Of a stretch of 64,000 nucleotides of DNA, positions 42,950 through 51,980 are shown one piece after another. The notes under the pieces were generated by a model. The model made no database searches. It was not told the DNA's origin and worked only from the letters and a program-made list of their open reading frames with translations. The translations under genes were made by a program, and so were the position numbers. Position 1 is the stretch's first letter, and the number at the start of each line of letters is the position of its first letter. This stretch comes from Methanimicrococcus sp034006575 (GTDB taxonomy: Archaea; Halobacteriota; Methanosarcinia; Methanosarcinales; Methanosarcinaceae), in NCBI GenBank assembly GCA_034006575.1, contig JAVESN010000001.1, positions 21,610-85,609 of the forward strand, given 5' to 3'.

Positions 42950-43909
42950 ATGGCAGTTGAGAAAAAATTCGTAAAAGACGGGTATACCAAAGCTTCTTTG
43001 GATGAACACTTCGCAAAGCAGCTCGGCAGATCCGGCTACGGCGGAATGAACATGAGCCGAACGCCGCTGGGGACTCAGATTACCATTTACTCCGAAAAAC
43101 CGGGTATGGTCATCGGTAAAGCCGGCAAGGTGATTCGCAAATTAACGCAGGACGTCGTCGATATCTATGGTGTCGACAACCCCCAAATTGACGCTCAGGA
43201 AGTTAAAAAATCCGAGCTCAATGCACAGATTATGGCCAACCGTTTGGCTTCCTCAATTGAAAGAGGATGGTACTTCAGAAAAGCCGGTACCAACACCATC
43301 CGCGCAATCATGTCGGCGGGTGCTCTCGGCTGCGAAGTCATCATCTCCGGTAAATTGACAGGCGCTCGTGCCCGTACCGAGAAATTTATTGACGGATATG
43401 TGAAACACGCCGGTCATCCCGCAGACGAAATCGTCGACACGGGATACGCCGTTGCCGTCAAGAAGCTCGGAACACTCGGCTGCCGCGTAAAAATCGTTCA
43501 ACCCGGTGCGGTTTTACCGGACACTTTCAAAATCAAAGAAGGTGTCGTTGACGCTCCGGCCAAAGACGATTCAAAACCGGCCGCAGAAGACGCTTCCGAA
43601 ACGGTCGTTGCGGAAACAAAAACCGTTTCAGAAGAAGCGGCATGCGAGCCCGAAACTGTCGTGGTTGAAGAAGTGACCGTCACAACGGTCGTTGACAAAG
43701 AAGGCGAAATTATCGCTGCCGAAGTTGTTGAAACTGTTACGGAAGCGGAAGTTTGCATTGAATCAAACGCTGACTCTGAAGAAATCGTTGTGGAAGATTC
43801 CGAGATCAACGAAATCCGAAGATTGGTGGATGATGTTTGGCAACACAAACACGACGAGTACGACTACTGGCATCCGATGGCGCGCGTTCACAAGGAGGCT
43901 AAGAAATAA
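42950..43909 (+). CDS. rps3: Ribosomal protein uS3 with acidic C-terminal extension
   Basis: A 319-residue S3. The KH domain is GMVIGKAGKVIRKLTQ (residues ~45-60), followed by ELNAQIMANRLASSIERGWYFRKA, GALGCEVIISGKLTGARARTEKF, and a ~110-residue acidic tail (Glu/Val/Thr-rich, ~195-319), ending in the unusual HKHDEYDYWHPMARVHKEAKK. Acidic S3 tails are common in Methanosarcinaceae. It overlaps rpl29 by one base. Confidence 0.96.
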   Translation: MAVEKKFVKDGYTKASLDEHFAKQLGRSGYGGMNMSRTPLGTQITIYSEKPGMVIGKAGKVIRKLTQDVVDIYGVDNPQIDAQEVKKSELNAQIMANRLASSIERGWYFRKAGTNTIRAIMSAGALGCEVIISGKLTGARARTEKFIDGYVKHAGHPADEIVDTGYAVAVKKLGTLGCRVKIVQPGAVLPDTFKIKEGVVDAPAKDDSKPAAEDASETVVAETKTVSEEAACEPETVVVEEVTVTTVVDKEGEIIAAEVVETVTEAEVCIESNADSEEIVVEDSEINEIRRLVDDVWQHKHDEYDYWHPMARVHKEAKK

Positions 43910-44115
43910 TGGCAATCTTAAGAACAGGCGACATTCGCAAAATGTCGGCAGATGAAAGAATTGATGAAATCAAAAAGTTGAACGACGAGTTGATCCGCGA
44001 ACGCGCTTTGACTTCCGCCGGCGGCGCTCCCGAAAATCCGGGACGCATCGGCGAAATCCGAAGAACAATCGCACGCATCAAAACGATTCAAGTTGAGATG
44101 AAAGATAATTCATAA
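43909..44115 (+). CDS. rpl29: Ribosomal protein uL29
   Basis: A 68-residue L29 with the family helix pair: LRTGDIRKMSADERIDEIKKLNDELIRERA and RIGEIRRTIARIKTIQVEM. It overlaps the rps3 stop. Many archaea have a sui1 (eIF1) gene next; here none is present before rnp1. Confidence 0.95.
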   Translation: MAILRTGDIRKMSADERIDEIKKLNDELIRERALTSAGGAPENPGRIGEIRRTIARIKTIQVEMKDNS

Positions 44116-44118
44116 CGA

Positions 44119-44595
44119 ATGACACAAATTGAGATCACACCTGCAGAACTCCCTTTTCATGAATGGATCGGGCTGTTTGTTAAGGTGGACAGTTCTTGCG
44201 ACCCGACAATCAACGGTCTTTCCGGCTTCGTCATTGACGAAACCCGAAATACGATTCGAATTGAGACGGACATTTCGTCCCGTCTCAAAACCGATTCCAA
44301 AACCGACCCCGACGCCGATTTAAAATCCGACCCTGACGCCGATTTAAAATTCGATTCCGACATCGCTTTAAATTTCGACGTTCCGGTTGACTTTAAAGCG
44401 CATTTGCGTCTGAAATCGGCCGAACCGTCGCGTTTTCGCGCGGTCACGGTTCCCAAAGCGGGGGCGGTGTTCGTATTTACGATTCCGGAAAGGATCTCTC
44501 AAACAGGCCGTCAAGTATCCGTAAAAATCGATGGAAACATCATGCTCTCACAACCCCAAAATCGGATAAAGAACTTAAAGAAATCAAAAATATGA
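44119..44595 (+). CDS. rnp1: RNase P protein component 1 (Rpp29) with internal Asp-rich insertion
   Basis: A 158-residue archaeal Rpp29/Pop4 subunit of ribonuclease P. The Sm-like barrel is split: WIGLFVKVDSSCDPTINGLSGFVIDETRNTIRIET (15-50) and RFRAVTVPKAGAVFVFTIPE (106-125). Between them, residues ~54-100 are a Lys/Asp repeat (TDSKTDPDADLKSDPDADLK) encoded by 36-bp DNA repeats, absent from normal ~95-105-residue Rpp29. It is three bases after rpl29. Confidence 0.85.
   Translation: MTQIEITPAELPFHEWIGLFVKVDSSCDPTINGLSGFVIDETRNTIRIETDISSRLKTDSKTDPDADLKSDPDADLKFDSDIALNFDVPVDFKAHLRLKSAEPSRFRAVTVPKAGAVFVFTIPERISQTGRQVSVKIDGNIMLSQPQNRIKNLKKSKI
44281..44370 (+). repeat. In-frame minisatellite within rnp1
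   Basis: About two and a half degenerate copies of a 36-bp unit including GACGCCGATTTAAAATCCGA. Confidence 0.75.
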
Positions 44596-44605
44596 GGCTA
44601 AATTT

Positions 44606-44938
44606 ATGGCAAGAGATATTGGATTAGACGTTCCGGAACCGTCCGCGGTTTGCGATGACGTTCACTGTCCGTTCCATGGAAAACTCCCCGTTCGAGGGCA
44701 AATCCTGGTCGGCACCGTCATCAGCACAAAGATGGACAAATCCGTCGTTATCGAAAGAAGTTACGAAAAAATCGTACCAAAGTATCAGAGATATGAAAAG
44801 CGCCGCACAATTATGCACGCCCACAATCCGCATTGCTTAAACGCAAAAGTCGGAGACGTCGTCACGATTGCGGAGTGCCGTCCCATCAGCAAGACAAAGT
44901 CATTTGTCGTTGTCAAAGTCGAGGAGGTTAAAGAATGA
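44606..44938 (+). CDS. rps17: Ribosomal protein uS17
   Basis: A 110-residue archaeal S17 (S11 of eukaryotes). RDIGLDVPEP and CPFHGKLPVRGQILVGTVISTKMDKSVVIER are diagnostic. Overlaps rpl14 by ATGA. Confidence 0.96.
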   Translation: MARDIGLDVPEPSAVCDDVHCPFHGKLPVRGQILVGTVISTKMDKSVVIERSYEKIVPKYQRYEKRRTIMHAHNPHCLNAKVGDVVTIAECRPISKTKSFVVVKVEEVKE

Positions 44939-45333
44939 AAGCCATTCGCTCCAACATTCCCAGAGCTTTAAACGCCGGCGCGCGCATTGATTGCGTTGAC
45001 AATACCGGCGCAAAAGTCCTTGAAATTATCTCCGTTAAAAAGTATCGCGGTGTCAAAAACAGATTCCCGCGCGCCGGTGTCGGCGACTTGTGCGTTGTTT
45101 CCGTTAAAAAGGGAACGCCCGAAATGAGAAAACAGATTTTTCTCGCCGTCGTCGTCCGCCAAAAGAAGGAAATCAGAAGACCCGACGGGCTTCGCATTTG
45201 TTTTGAAGACAACGCGATGGTTCTTGTCGATGATTCCGGTGTTCCGAAAGGCACAGACATTAAAGGTCCGGTTGCCAGAGAAGTGGCTGAACGTTTCCCC
45301 AAAGTCGGGACAACCGCATCTATTGTTGTCTGA
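44935..45333 (+). CDS. rpl14: Ribosomal protein uL14
   Basis: A 132-residue L14: MKAIRSNIPRALNAGARIDCVDNTGAKVLEIISVKKYRG, VVVRQKKEIRRPDGLRICFEDNA and GPVAREVAERFPKVGTTASIVV. GGAGGTTAAAGA precedes the start. Confidence 0.97.
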   Translation: MKAIRSNIPRALNAGARIDCVDNTGAKVLEIISVKKYRGVKNRFPRAGVGDLCVVSVKKGTPEMRKQIFLAVVVRQKKEIRRPDGLRICFEDNAMVLVDDSGVPKGTDIKGPVAREVAERFPKVGTTASIVV

Positions 45334-45344
45334 GGTGAATGAAT

Positions 45345-45704
45345 ATGTTTACGTCTAAGCAACCCAGAAAACAAAGAAAAGCCAGATACAACGCCCCGCT
45401 TCACCAAAAGCAGAAATTCATGGGCGCCCGTCTCAGCAGCGAATTATCCGTGAAATACAACACGCGCTCCGCACCCGTTATTACGGGCGACACGGTGACC
45501 GTTATGCGCGGCGACTACCACGGTGTTTCCGGAAGAGTTGAAAAAGTCAATCTTGAGGCAGGAACGATTGTGGTTTCCGGCGTCATCTCTACAAAAGTGA
45601 ACGGCGAAGAGGTCCCAAGACCGATTTACCCGTCCAATGTGATGATTACCAAGCTTGAATTGAAAGACAAAACGCGCGAAGCACGTATTCGCGGCAAGGA
45701 GTGA
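45345..45704 (+). CDS. rpl24: Ribosomal protein uL24
   Basis: A 119-residue archaeal L24 (KOW domain). SKQPRKQRKARYNAPLHQKQKFMGARLS and the KOW core GDTVTVMRGDYHGVSGRVEKV. I start at ATG 45345 because GAGGTGA sits six bases before it; the ATG at 45339 is too close to that site. Confidence 0.94.
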   Translation: MFTSKQPRKQRKARYNAPLHQKQKFMGARLSSELSVKYNTRSAPVITGDTVTVMRGDYHGVSGRVEKVNLEAGTIVVSGVISTKVNGEEVPRPIYPSNVMITKLELKDKTREARIRGKE

Positions 45705-45709
45705 GTGAA

Positions 45710-46408
45710 ATGCACCAAAAGAGAATGTCAATGCCGACCAGCTGGAAAGTCCCGAAAAAGACGAACAAATGGATTACGGCAACAAGTCCCGGTCCGCACA
45801 ACAAACAATCAAGCCTTCCGCTCGGTGTCATTTTGCGCGATATGTTAAAAATCGTGGAGAACGCCAAAGAAGCCAAAAAAGTGATGCTTGAGAAAAAAGT
45901 TTTTGTCGACGGCATCGCCCGCAAAGACTTGAAATTTCCGGTCGGTCTCTTTGACGTCGTTTCCATTCCGGTAAACGGCCAATATTACCGCATGCTTCAG
46001 GATTCAAAAGGCAGGCTCTATCTCAGCCCGATTGACGAAGAGCGCGCCAAGTCCAAAGTTTGCAAAATTTTGAACAAAACCACCGTCAAAGGCGGAAAAA
46101 CGCAGTTGAATCTCCATGACGGAACCAACATTCTTGCGTCTGAAGACTACAAAACCAAAGACACAATCGTTCTTTCCCTTCCGGACAAACAGATCCTTCA
46201 AAAGGTGGAATACAAAGTCGGCAATCTCGCGATTATCATCGGCGGCCGTCACAGCGGTACCGTCGGAACACTTAAAGAAATCAAAATCATCCGAAGTTCA
46301 AAGAACAACGTTGTTATGATTTCAGGTACAGATTCAGATATTGAAACCATTGAAAACTATGTTTTCGTAATCGGTGAAGACAAACCAGTGATTAACTTAG
46401 GAGAATAA
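45710..46408 (+). CDS. rps4e: Ribosomal protein eS4
   Basis: A 232-residue S4e. Markers: TSWKVPKKTNKWITATSPGPHNKQSSLPL (start region), the S4-like RNA-binding region KKVMLEKKVFVDGIARKDLKFPVGLFDVVSI and a KOW segment IIIGGRHSGTVGTLKEI. The ATG at 45710 is favoured over GTG at 45701 by the upstream AAGGAGTG. Confidence 0.95.
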   Translation: MHQKRMSMPTSWKVPKKTNKWITATSPGPHNKQSSLPLGVILRDMLKIVENAKEAKKVMLEKKVFVDGIARKDLKFPVGLFDVVSIPVNGQYYRMLQDSKGRLYLSPIDEERAKSKVCKILNKTTVKGGKTQLNLHDGTNILASEDYKTKDTIVLSLPDKQILQKVEYKVGNLAIIIGGRHSGTVGTLKEIKIIRSSKNNVVMISGTDSDIETIENYVFVIGEDKPVINLGE

Positions 46409-46410
46409 AT

Positions 46411-46920
46411 ATGACAAATGTTATGAGAACTCCTGTCATCGAAAAAGTCGTTGTCCATATGGGTGTCGGCGAAAGCGGTCAGCACCTTGTCGATGCAGAA
46501 AACATACTTGCGGAAATCACCGGCCAAACGGTTGTCCGAGCGTTCGCTAAAATGACGGCGCCCGCTTTCGGTATTCGAAAGAAAGAACCGATCGGCTGTA
46601 AAGTGACTTTAAGAGGGGATAATGCGGAAAACTTCCTCAAAACCTCTTTGGGTATTGTTGAGAATTCTCTCCATGCCTCTCAATTTGATATCAACGGAAA
46701 CGTTTCCTTTGGTATTGAAGAACACACGGATTTTCCCGGTATGAAATACGACCCTAACATCGGCGTTTTTGGTATGGACGTCGTCGTGGTTCTTAAGAGA
46801 CCCGGTGACAGAATCAGCAAAAGACGTATCGCAAAGAGAAAAGTTCCTGCCGGACACAAAATGAACAAGGAAGACGCGATTTCTTTCTTGGCGGAAAACT
46901 ACGGTGTGGAGGTCATTTAA
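46411..46920 (+). CDS. rpl5: Ribosomal protein uL5
   Basis: A 169-residue L5, which contacts 5S rRNA and the P-site tRNA. VIEKVVVHMGVGESGQHLVDAENILAEITGQTVVRAFAKMT and FDINGNVSFGIEEHTDFPGMKYDPNIGVFGMDVVV. It starts two bases after rps4e. Confidence 0.97.
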   Translation: MTNVMRTPVIEKVVVHMGVGESGQHLVDAENILAEITGQTVVRAFAKMTAPAFGIRKKEPIGCKVTLRGDNAENFLKTSLGIVENSLHASQFDINGNVSFGIEEHTDFPGMKYDPNIGVFGMDVVVVLKRPGDRISKRRIAKRKVPAGHKMNKEDAISFLAENYGVEVI

Positions 46921-46921
46921 T

Positions 46922-47074
46922 ATGGTGCAAACAAAGAAAAATTTCGGAAGAGGCGCCAATGAATGCAAACGCTGCGGCCGCAAGCAATCGCTTGTCCGCA
47001 AATACGGCATTTACTTGTGCAGACACTGTTTCAGAGAAGTCGCCCCGAAGATGGGCTTTAATAAATACAGCTGA
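46922..47074 (+). CDS. rps14: Ribosomal protein uS14 (zinc-binding)
   Basis: A 50-residue protein starting MVQTKKNFGRGANECKRCGR. Zinc ligands are Cys15/Cys18 (CKRC) and Cys33/Cys36 (CRHC), as in archaeal uS14; KYGIYLCRHCFREVAPKMGFNKYS is the usual end. One base after rpl5. Confidence 0.97.
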   Translation: MVQTKKNFGRGANECKRCGRKQSLVRKYGIYLCRHCFREVAPKMGFNKYS

Positions 47075-47085
47075 GGTGACAAAAT

Positions 47086-47478
47086 ATGGTATTATTTGAT
47101 CCTCTTGCGGATGCATTGTCTGTTATTAAAAATGCGGAAAGCGTCGGAAAAACATCTTGTGTGATTCGTCCCGCTTCCAAAATGATCGGCAATGTTTTGA
47201 ACGTTATGAAAGAAGGCGGCTACCTTGAGTCTTTCGAATTTATGGAAGACGGCAAGGCTGGCGTTTTTGAAGTCAAATTGGCCGGCGCCATCAATGATTG
47301 CGGTGCCGTCAAACCCCGTTACTCGGTGGGCATTGAAGACTTTGAAAAGTGGGAAAAGAGATATTTGCCCGCAAAGAACTTCGGCGTTCTGGTATTGACC
47401 ACGTCTAACGGTGTTTTATCTCACCACGACGCACGTGAACAAAATGTCGGCGGAAAGCTGCTCGCTTATATTTATTAA
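47086..47478 (+). CDS. rps8: Ribosomal protein uS8
   Basis: A 130-residue S8 binding central 16S rRNA. DPLADALSVIKNAESVGK, MKEGGYLESFEF and the C-terminal GVLVLTTSNGVLSHHDAREQNVGGKLLAYIY are characteristic. GAGGTGACAAAAT precedes the ATG. Confidence 0.97.
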   Translation: MVLFDPLADALSVIKNAESVGKTSCVIRPASKMIGNVLNVMKEGGYLESFEFMEDGKAGVFEVKLAGAINDCGAVKPRYSVGIEDFEKWEKRYLPAKNFGVLVLTTSNGVLSHHDAREQNVGGKLLAYIY

Positions 47479-47490
47479 GGGTGAGTAAAA

Positions 47491-48021
47491 ATGGCAGAAG
47501 TTTTTATTTCCAAAACCGTTGAAGTTCCGGCCGGCGTGACGGTGGCTTACAATAACCGTATCGTCACCGTCAAAGGCCCCAAAGGCGAAAATTCCAAGGA
47601 ATTGTATTTCCCCGACATTCAAATTCTTGTCAGTGAAGGCGAAATCGTTGTCGGAACGGAAGTTTCCCGTAAAAAATACAAGGCTATGGTCGGCACGTAC
47701 GCTTCTCATATTAAAAATATGATTAAAGGCGTTACGGAAGGGTTTGAGTATAAGATGAATATCGTTTACTCTCACTTCCCGATGCAGACGAAAGTGGACG
47801 GTCAGACGGTCGTTATCAGCAATTTCCTCGGAGAAAAGAAATCCCGTGTCGCCAAAATTGTCGGCGAAACGAAGGTTAAAGTCAGCGGCAACAGTGTCGT
47901 CATCACGGGGATTTGCAAAGAAGACGTCGGACAGACAACCGCGAACATCGAACAGAAAACCAAAATCAAGAGATTTGACCCGCGTGTTTTCCAAGACGGA
48001 ATTTATGTGGTGGAGAAATAA
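47491..48021 (+). CDS. rpl6: Ribosomal protein uL6
   Basis: A 176-residue L6 (L9 of eukaryotes). VEVPAGVTVAYNNRIVTVKGPKGENSKELYFP, YKAMVGTYASHIKNMIKGVTEGFEYKMNIVYSHFPM and GICKEDVGQTTANIEQKTKIKRFDPRVFQDGIYVV. Confidence 0.97.
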   Translation: MAEVFISKTVEVPAGVTVAYNNRIVTVKGPKGENSKELYFPDIQILVSEGEIVVGTEVSRKKYKAMVGTYASHIKNMIKGVTEGFEYKMNIVYSHFPMQTKVDGQTVVISNFLGEKKSRVAKIVGETKVKVSGNSVVITGICKEDVGQTTANIEQKTKIKRFDPRVFQDGIYVVEK

Positions 48022-48032
48022 AGGTGATTTAA

Positions 48033-48497
48033 ATGACAGAAGAAAATCAAAATACTGTTGAAAACGTCCAAACCGACGCACCCGCACTCTCAACCAATTT
48101 GCTTGATGCGGATCCTGAGATCAGACGTTTGTTTAAAGTCCGAAAAGTTCAGAAAGCCAGAAAACCGGTTTTCCACAAACAATGTCATCACAAATTTAAG
48201 AGATTGACCAAAGCGTGGAGACGCCCGCGCGGTCTTCAAAGCAAACAGCGCCGCGGTTACCTCGGCAAGGGTTACATTCCCTCCGTCGGCTACGGTAGCC
48301 CCGTTTTGACCAAAGGGCTTCACCCGTCCGGGTATGATGAAGTTTTGGTTTATAATGTGGATGATTTGGTTTTGGTTGACCCCGAAATGGAAGCTGTTCG
48401 AATCGGTCGGCAAGTCGGCGGCAAGAAAAGAGCGGCTATCGTTTCAAAGGCCAAAGAATACAATATCAAAGTTTTGAATCCGGGAAAGGAGGCATAA
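48033..48497 (+). CDS. rpl32e: Ribosomal protein eL32
   Basis: A 154-residue L32e. An acidic, poorly conserved N-terminus (residues 1-40) precedes the core FHKQCHHKFKRLTKAWRRPRG, KQRRGYLGKGYIPSVGYGSP and HPSGYDEVLVYNVDDL. Archaeal members often carry such an extension. Confidence 0.96.
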   Translation: MTEENQNTVENVQTDAPALSTNLLDADPEIRRLFKVRKVQKARKPVFHKQCHHKFKRLTKAWRRPRGLQSKQRRGYLGKGYIPSVGYGSPVLTKGLHPSGYDEVLVYNVDDLVLVDPEMEAVRIGRQVGGKKRAAIVSKAKEYNIKVLNPGKEA

Positions 48498-48501
48498 GAT
48501 C

Positions 48502-48945
48502 ATGGCAAATTTAAAAAACCAAAGACGTATGGCTTCTCAAATCTTGGATTGCGGTTCCGATCGTGTTTGGATTGACCCGGCGAAATTGGAAGAGGTCGCA
48601 GAAGCAATTACGCGCGAAGATGTTCGCAATTTAATTGCCGACGGCACCATCAAAGCCAAGAAAGTCAAAGGCGTCAGCCGCGGCAGAGCAAGACTTGTTG
48701 CCGAAAAGCGCAAATACGGTCACAGAAAAGGTCCGGGTTCCAGAAAAGGAGCCAAGGGTGCCCGAACACCGTCCAAAGAACTTTGGATGAAAAAGATTCG
48801 CGCTCTTCGAAAAAGACTTAAAGAAATGCGTGCCGATGAAACGCTTGACAAGAAGACTTACTGTAAACTTTACAGAAAAGCAAAAGGCGGCGAATTCAGA
48901 AACGTCGCTCACTTGGAAGCGCAAATCAAAACCATGCAAGAGTAA
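48502..48945 (+). CDS. rpl19e: Ribosomal protein eL19
   Basis: A 147-residue L19e. LKNQRRMASQILDCGSDRVWIDPAKLEEVAEAITREDVRNLIADG and GRARLVAEKRKYGHRKGPGSRKG identify it. A terminator hairpin overlaps its stop codon: the ancestral operon, which would continue into rpl18, ends here. Confidence 0.96.
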   Translation: MANLKNQRRMASQILDCGSDRVWIDPAKLEEVAEAITREDVRNLIADGTIKAKKVKGVSRGRARLVAEKRKYGHRKGPGSRKGAKGARTPSKELWMKKIRALRKRLKEMRADETLDKKTYCKLYRKAKGGEFRNVAHLEAQIKTMQE

Positions 48946-48980
48946 GTGTGATTTCACACTTATTCGTTTTTTCTTTTTTT
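48944..48980 (+). terminator. Terminator after rpl19e
   Basis: AAGTGTGA-TT-TCACACTT at 48944-48961, starting within the stop codon, followed by ATTCGTTTTTTCTTTTTTTG. Confidence 0.75.
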
Positions 48981-49294
48981 GATTTTTTAATCTTAAATCG
49001 TTCGTTTCATTTCTTTTTTTGTTTTAAATTGTTTTTTTCGGAATTCTTTTTTTGTTATGTTTGTTGTTTATTTTAAATTGTTTTATTGTTTATTTGTGTT
49101 TGTTTGTTTTATTTGTGTTGTTTGTTTTTTGTTTGTTTTATTGTTTTAGTTGTGTAGTTTGTTTTATTTATTTTTCTTTTCTGTCTAAATTTAAAAGAAA
49201 TGTCATAATGTTTATATCTTATTAGTATTGTTTTCTATTTGATATCTATTTCTTATACGGTTATTACTTTTTGATTATAGGTGGAATGTATTAA
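48981..49294. other. T-rich intergenic, TATA box at 49211-49220
   Basis: TTTGTTTTATTTGTG-type runs without a gene. TTTATATCTT at 49211-49220 may drive the exported-protein gene at 49295. Confidence 0.45.
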
Positions 49295-50679
49295 ATGAAA
49301 TATAAAACAAAGATTTTATCAATTTTATTTTTATCTATTACGATTTTATTATTGAGCGGAACCGCTTTTGCAGCTCAAACAATTTATGTCAATCAAGATT
49401 ATATCCAAGCTTATGCCGGCGGAGATGATTCTAAATTTTCGGATATGGAGGCGAATTATATTTTAACGGAGGATATCGATTTTTCGGAGATGGATTTGGG
49501 ACCGGATTGGGAATGGATTCCGATCGGCACCCTTTCTCCCGGTGTTTTTTTTCCGGTTCATTTGATGGTGCAGGTTATCGAATTTCTAATCTTTATATTA
49601 ATTCCGATGCGGATTATGTTGGTTTTTTTGGGGATGTCGATTCCGTTGATCCCGATGATCCTTCAAAAGTCGTTCGAATTTCAAATGTGACATTGGAGAA
49701 TTTTGACATAACCGGCAATTGGTGGGTTGGAACATTGATTGGTATTGGAAATTGTTTTGTTATTTCAAATTGCTCTGTTGTGAATGGGACGGTAAAAGGG
49801 GCCAATAATGTCGGAGGTCTTGTCGGATTTGGCGATGGGGAAATTTACTTTTCAAGTGTTGATGCAACTGTGAACGGCGGTGATTTAGTCGGCGGTTTTG
49901 CCGGTGAATTTATAGGTTATATCCACGAAAGTTATTCCACGGGGTCAGTCAGTGGGTCTTTGTCCGGCGGTTTGGTCGGCAATACGTTTTTTGGTACTGA
50001 TTCTCCGCTTTTTATTTCAAATTGCTATTCTTTGTGTGATATTTCCGGTACGACAACTGGGGGGTTGCTTGGCTCTCATTCCGGCGGAACATGTTTCATT
50101 TTAAACAGTTATTTTGCAGGAACTGTAATATCCGATAATGAATACATCGGTGGGATTTTTGGAAGTTTGGCGCAAGGGAAGTCTCCTCCCCTTGTTACAA
50201 ATTGCTTTTATATTGAAGAATTCGCAGACGGCTCGAATGAATACGGTATTCCGATTTCTGAATCTGATATGAAAAATATGGCAACCTTTACGGTTCTCGA
50301 TACGGCGGGCGGTTATATCGTTGAAACGCCATGGGACATTTCAACAGCGGTTTTTACTCAAATATGGTATATTTTAGAGGGTGAAATATATCCTCAGCTT
50401 TCCATGTCTCAACTTATTGTGAATGAAAATACTGATAACGGCGGTGACGGAACCGGAAATACATTTGTTCGTGATCCGAAACCGGCTGCACCGGCTGAAC
50501 CTGATGTTTCTTTCTCGGAGGTTGCTCCTTTGGATCCGGTTACCGAAATCGAAGAAGACGTTCTGCCTCTTCCCGAAGAAAAGAAGTCTTTATTGAATTA
50601 TTGGATTCTTTTTATCCTCTTGATTCTCGTGTGTTTGATCGGATATTGGTATTATCGAAAAAACAAACAAAATAATTAA
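49295..50679 (+). pseudogene. GLUG-motif surface protein gene split by a frameshift at a T8 run
   Basis: Frame 1 (49295-49690) starts with a signal peptide (MKYKTKILSILFLSITILLLSGTAFA) and reads ANYILTEDIDFSEMDLGPDWEWIPIG. The expected continuation FSGSFDGAGYRISNLYINSDADYVGFFG lies in another frame, open from upstream of the overlap to 50679. The switch falls at eight T residues (49545-49552); six or nine T would restore one frame of about 460 residues. The joined protein would have GLUG repeats (GGLVG, VGGFAG), an acidic linker and a C-terminal membrane anchor (NYWILFILLILVCLIGYWYYRKNKQNN). A cell-surface protein is likely; the T run could be phase-variable, a true mutation, or a sequencing error. 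Confidence 0.75.
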
Positions 50680-50892
50680 ACGGTGACGAATTTCATATTT
50701 TTCGGCCCTTTTCAAAAACGGAGATGAAAAAAGGCGATTGTGTAAAATGCAGTCGCCGAATAATCTCATGTTTGGAAAAAAAATTCAATAATCTTAAAAT
50801 GACGAGATTCTTCATCTCTCAATATTTCTATGAAAAATAAAAAACAAAAAAATAAAAAGCAAAAAAATAAAAAATATAAAAATGAAACAGAA

Positions 50893-51831
50893 TTATTTTC
50901 TTCTGTTTCTCATAAACATTCCGACAATCAAAAGCGCCGAAACAGCGACAACGATTCCGAATCCGGGCGTTTCCGCTTTTTCAATGCGCGCGTCCATAAA
51001 TTTCATATCGCGCGTGATATTTTCATCCATTTCTTTCTTTTCGGCTTCAATCAAATTCAATTGTTCGGTAATCAATTGCTTTTTTTCTTGTTTTAATACT
51101 GTTTTTGTGGCTGTTCTGTAATCTTCGACTTGTTGATTGGTCATGGCGTGAAGGTTTGAATTGGCAATTAAAACATCGCAATAAATGTCGGTGGATTCAG
51201 AAATTTTGTCATACGCTGTACTGATTGAATTCAGCGTTTTTTCAAATTCATCAATTTTTTTTGTTATAATCATTGCGCTTTCATAAGATTTGTTTCCGCT
51301 TGTTATGTCTTTTAATATCGGAATCATTTCTTCCATGACAGACGCTTTTTGATCCCATAAACCGGCAACTTCTGAATAAGCGTTTACGGATTGTTCGACT
51401 TTTTTACGGTCCGCGTCTTTGTACGCCGGCAATTCCGATTTGAACATATCTGATTTTTGGCGGCAGACAACGGCAGACAATTTGTAAACATCAATGGCGT
51501 TTTCGGTGTCCGTGATGTATTTGTCCGTGACGTTCCATAAATAATAATGGGTGTAAGCCACCTTTTCTGCAATATTTTTGTCTTTTATAATGTCTCCCGT
51601 TTCCGCGTCCAATACAAGAATTCCGGTCGCGTTATAGGATTTTCCGTATTCGACATAGTAATAAGATTTGGATTGGTAGGAATACGGGCCGGAAACGTCT
51701 CTCCACTCGTCGTTTTTTGCATATTCCAATGCTTTTTCTTTGGCTTGGGTCATCGTCATTGCGGCAGATGCCGGTACGATTAACAGGATTAATACTAAGA
51801 TAAGAGTAATTGATAACAATTTCATTTTCAT
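50893..51831 (-). CDS. Exported protein with PepSY-like domain and PGF-CTERM sorting signal
   Basis: A 312-residue secreted protein. Signal peptide (residues 1-23, MKMKLLSITLILVLILLIVPASA). Residues ~27-85 (MTQAKEKALEYAKNDEWRDV, YYVEYGKSYNATGILVLDAETGDII) look like a PepSY domain. A long helical region follows (90-270). The C-terminus ETPGFGIVVAVSALLIVGMFMRNRRK matches the PGF-CTERM archaeosortase A recognition signal (PGF, hydrophobic span, basic tail), so cleavage and lipid attachment at the cell surface are expected. A TATA box lies near 51874-51886. Function unknown. Convergent with the GLUG gene. Confidence 0.82.
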   Translation of the reverse strand: MKMKLLSITLILVLILLIVPASAAMTMTQAKEKALEYAKNDEWRDVSGPYSYQSKSYYYVEYGKSYNATGILVLDAETGDIIKDKNIAEKVAYTHYYLWNVTDKYITDTENAIDVYKLSAVVCRQKSDMFKSELPAYKDADRKKVEQSVNAYSEVAGLWDQKASVMEEMIPILKDITSGNKSYESAMIITKKIDEFEKTLNSISTAYDKISESTDIYCDVLIANSNLHAMTNQQVEDYRTATKTVLKQEKKQLITEQLNLIEAEKKEMDENITRDMKFMDARIEKAETPGFGIVVAVSALLIVGMFMRNRRK

Positions 51832-51969
51832 TGAATCCCCTCGTGTTCAATTCTTTTCGAATCGTCCGAATGACTTTATAAATATTTTCGTATTTATATC
51901 TTGTTCACTTTAATTGATTCAATTTTTTCATCACAGGTATTTTATTTTTTATTTTCTTTTCATCAGAAA

Positions 51970-51980
51970 CCTTATATATC
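51970..51980 (+). promoter_or_regulatory. TATA box of the rpl18 transcript
   Basis: CCTTATATATC about 235 bases ahead of rpl18, implying an independent promoter for the downstream half of the spc region. The spacer 51832-52214 has no gene. Confidence 0.55.
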
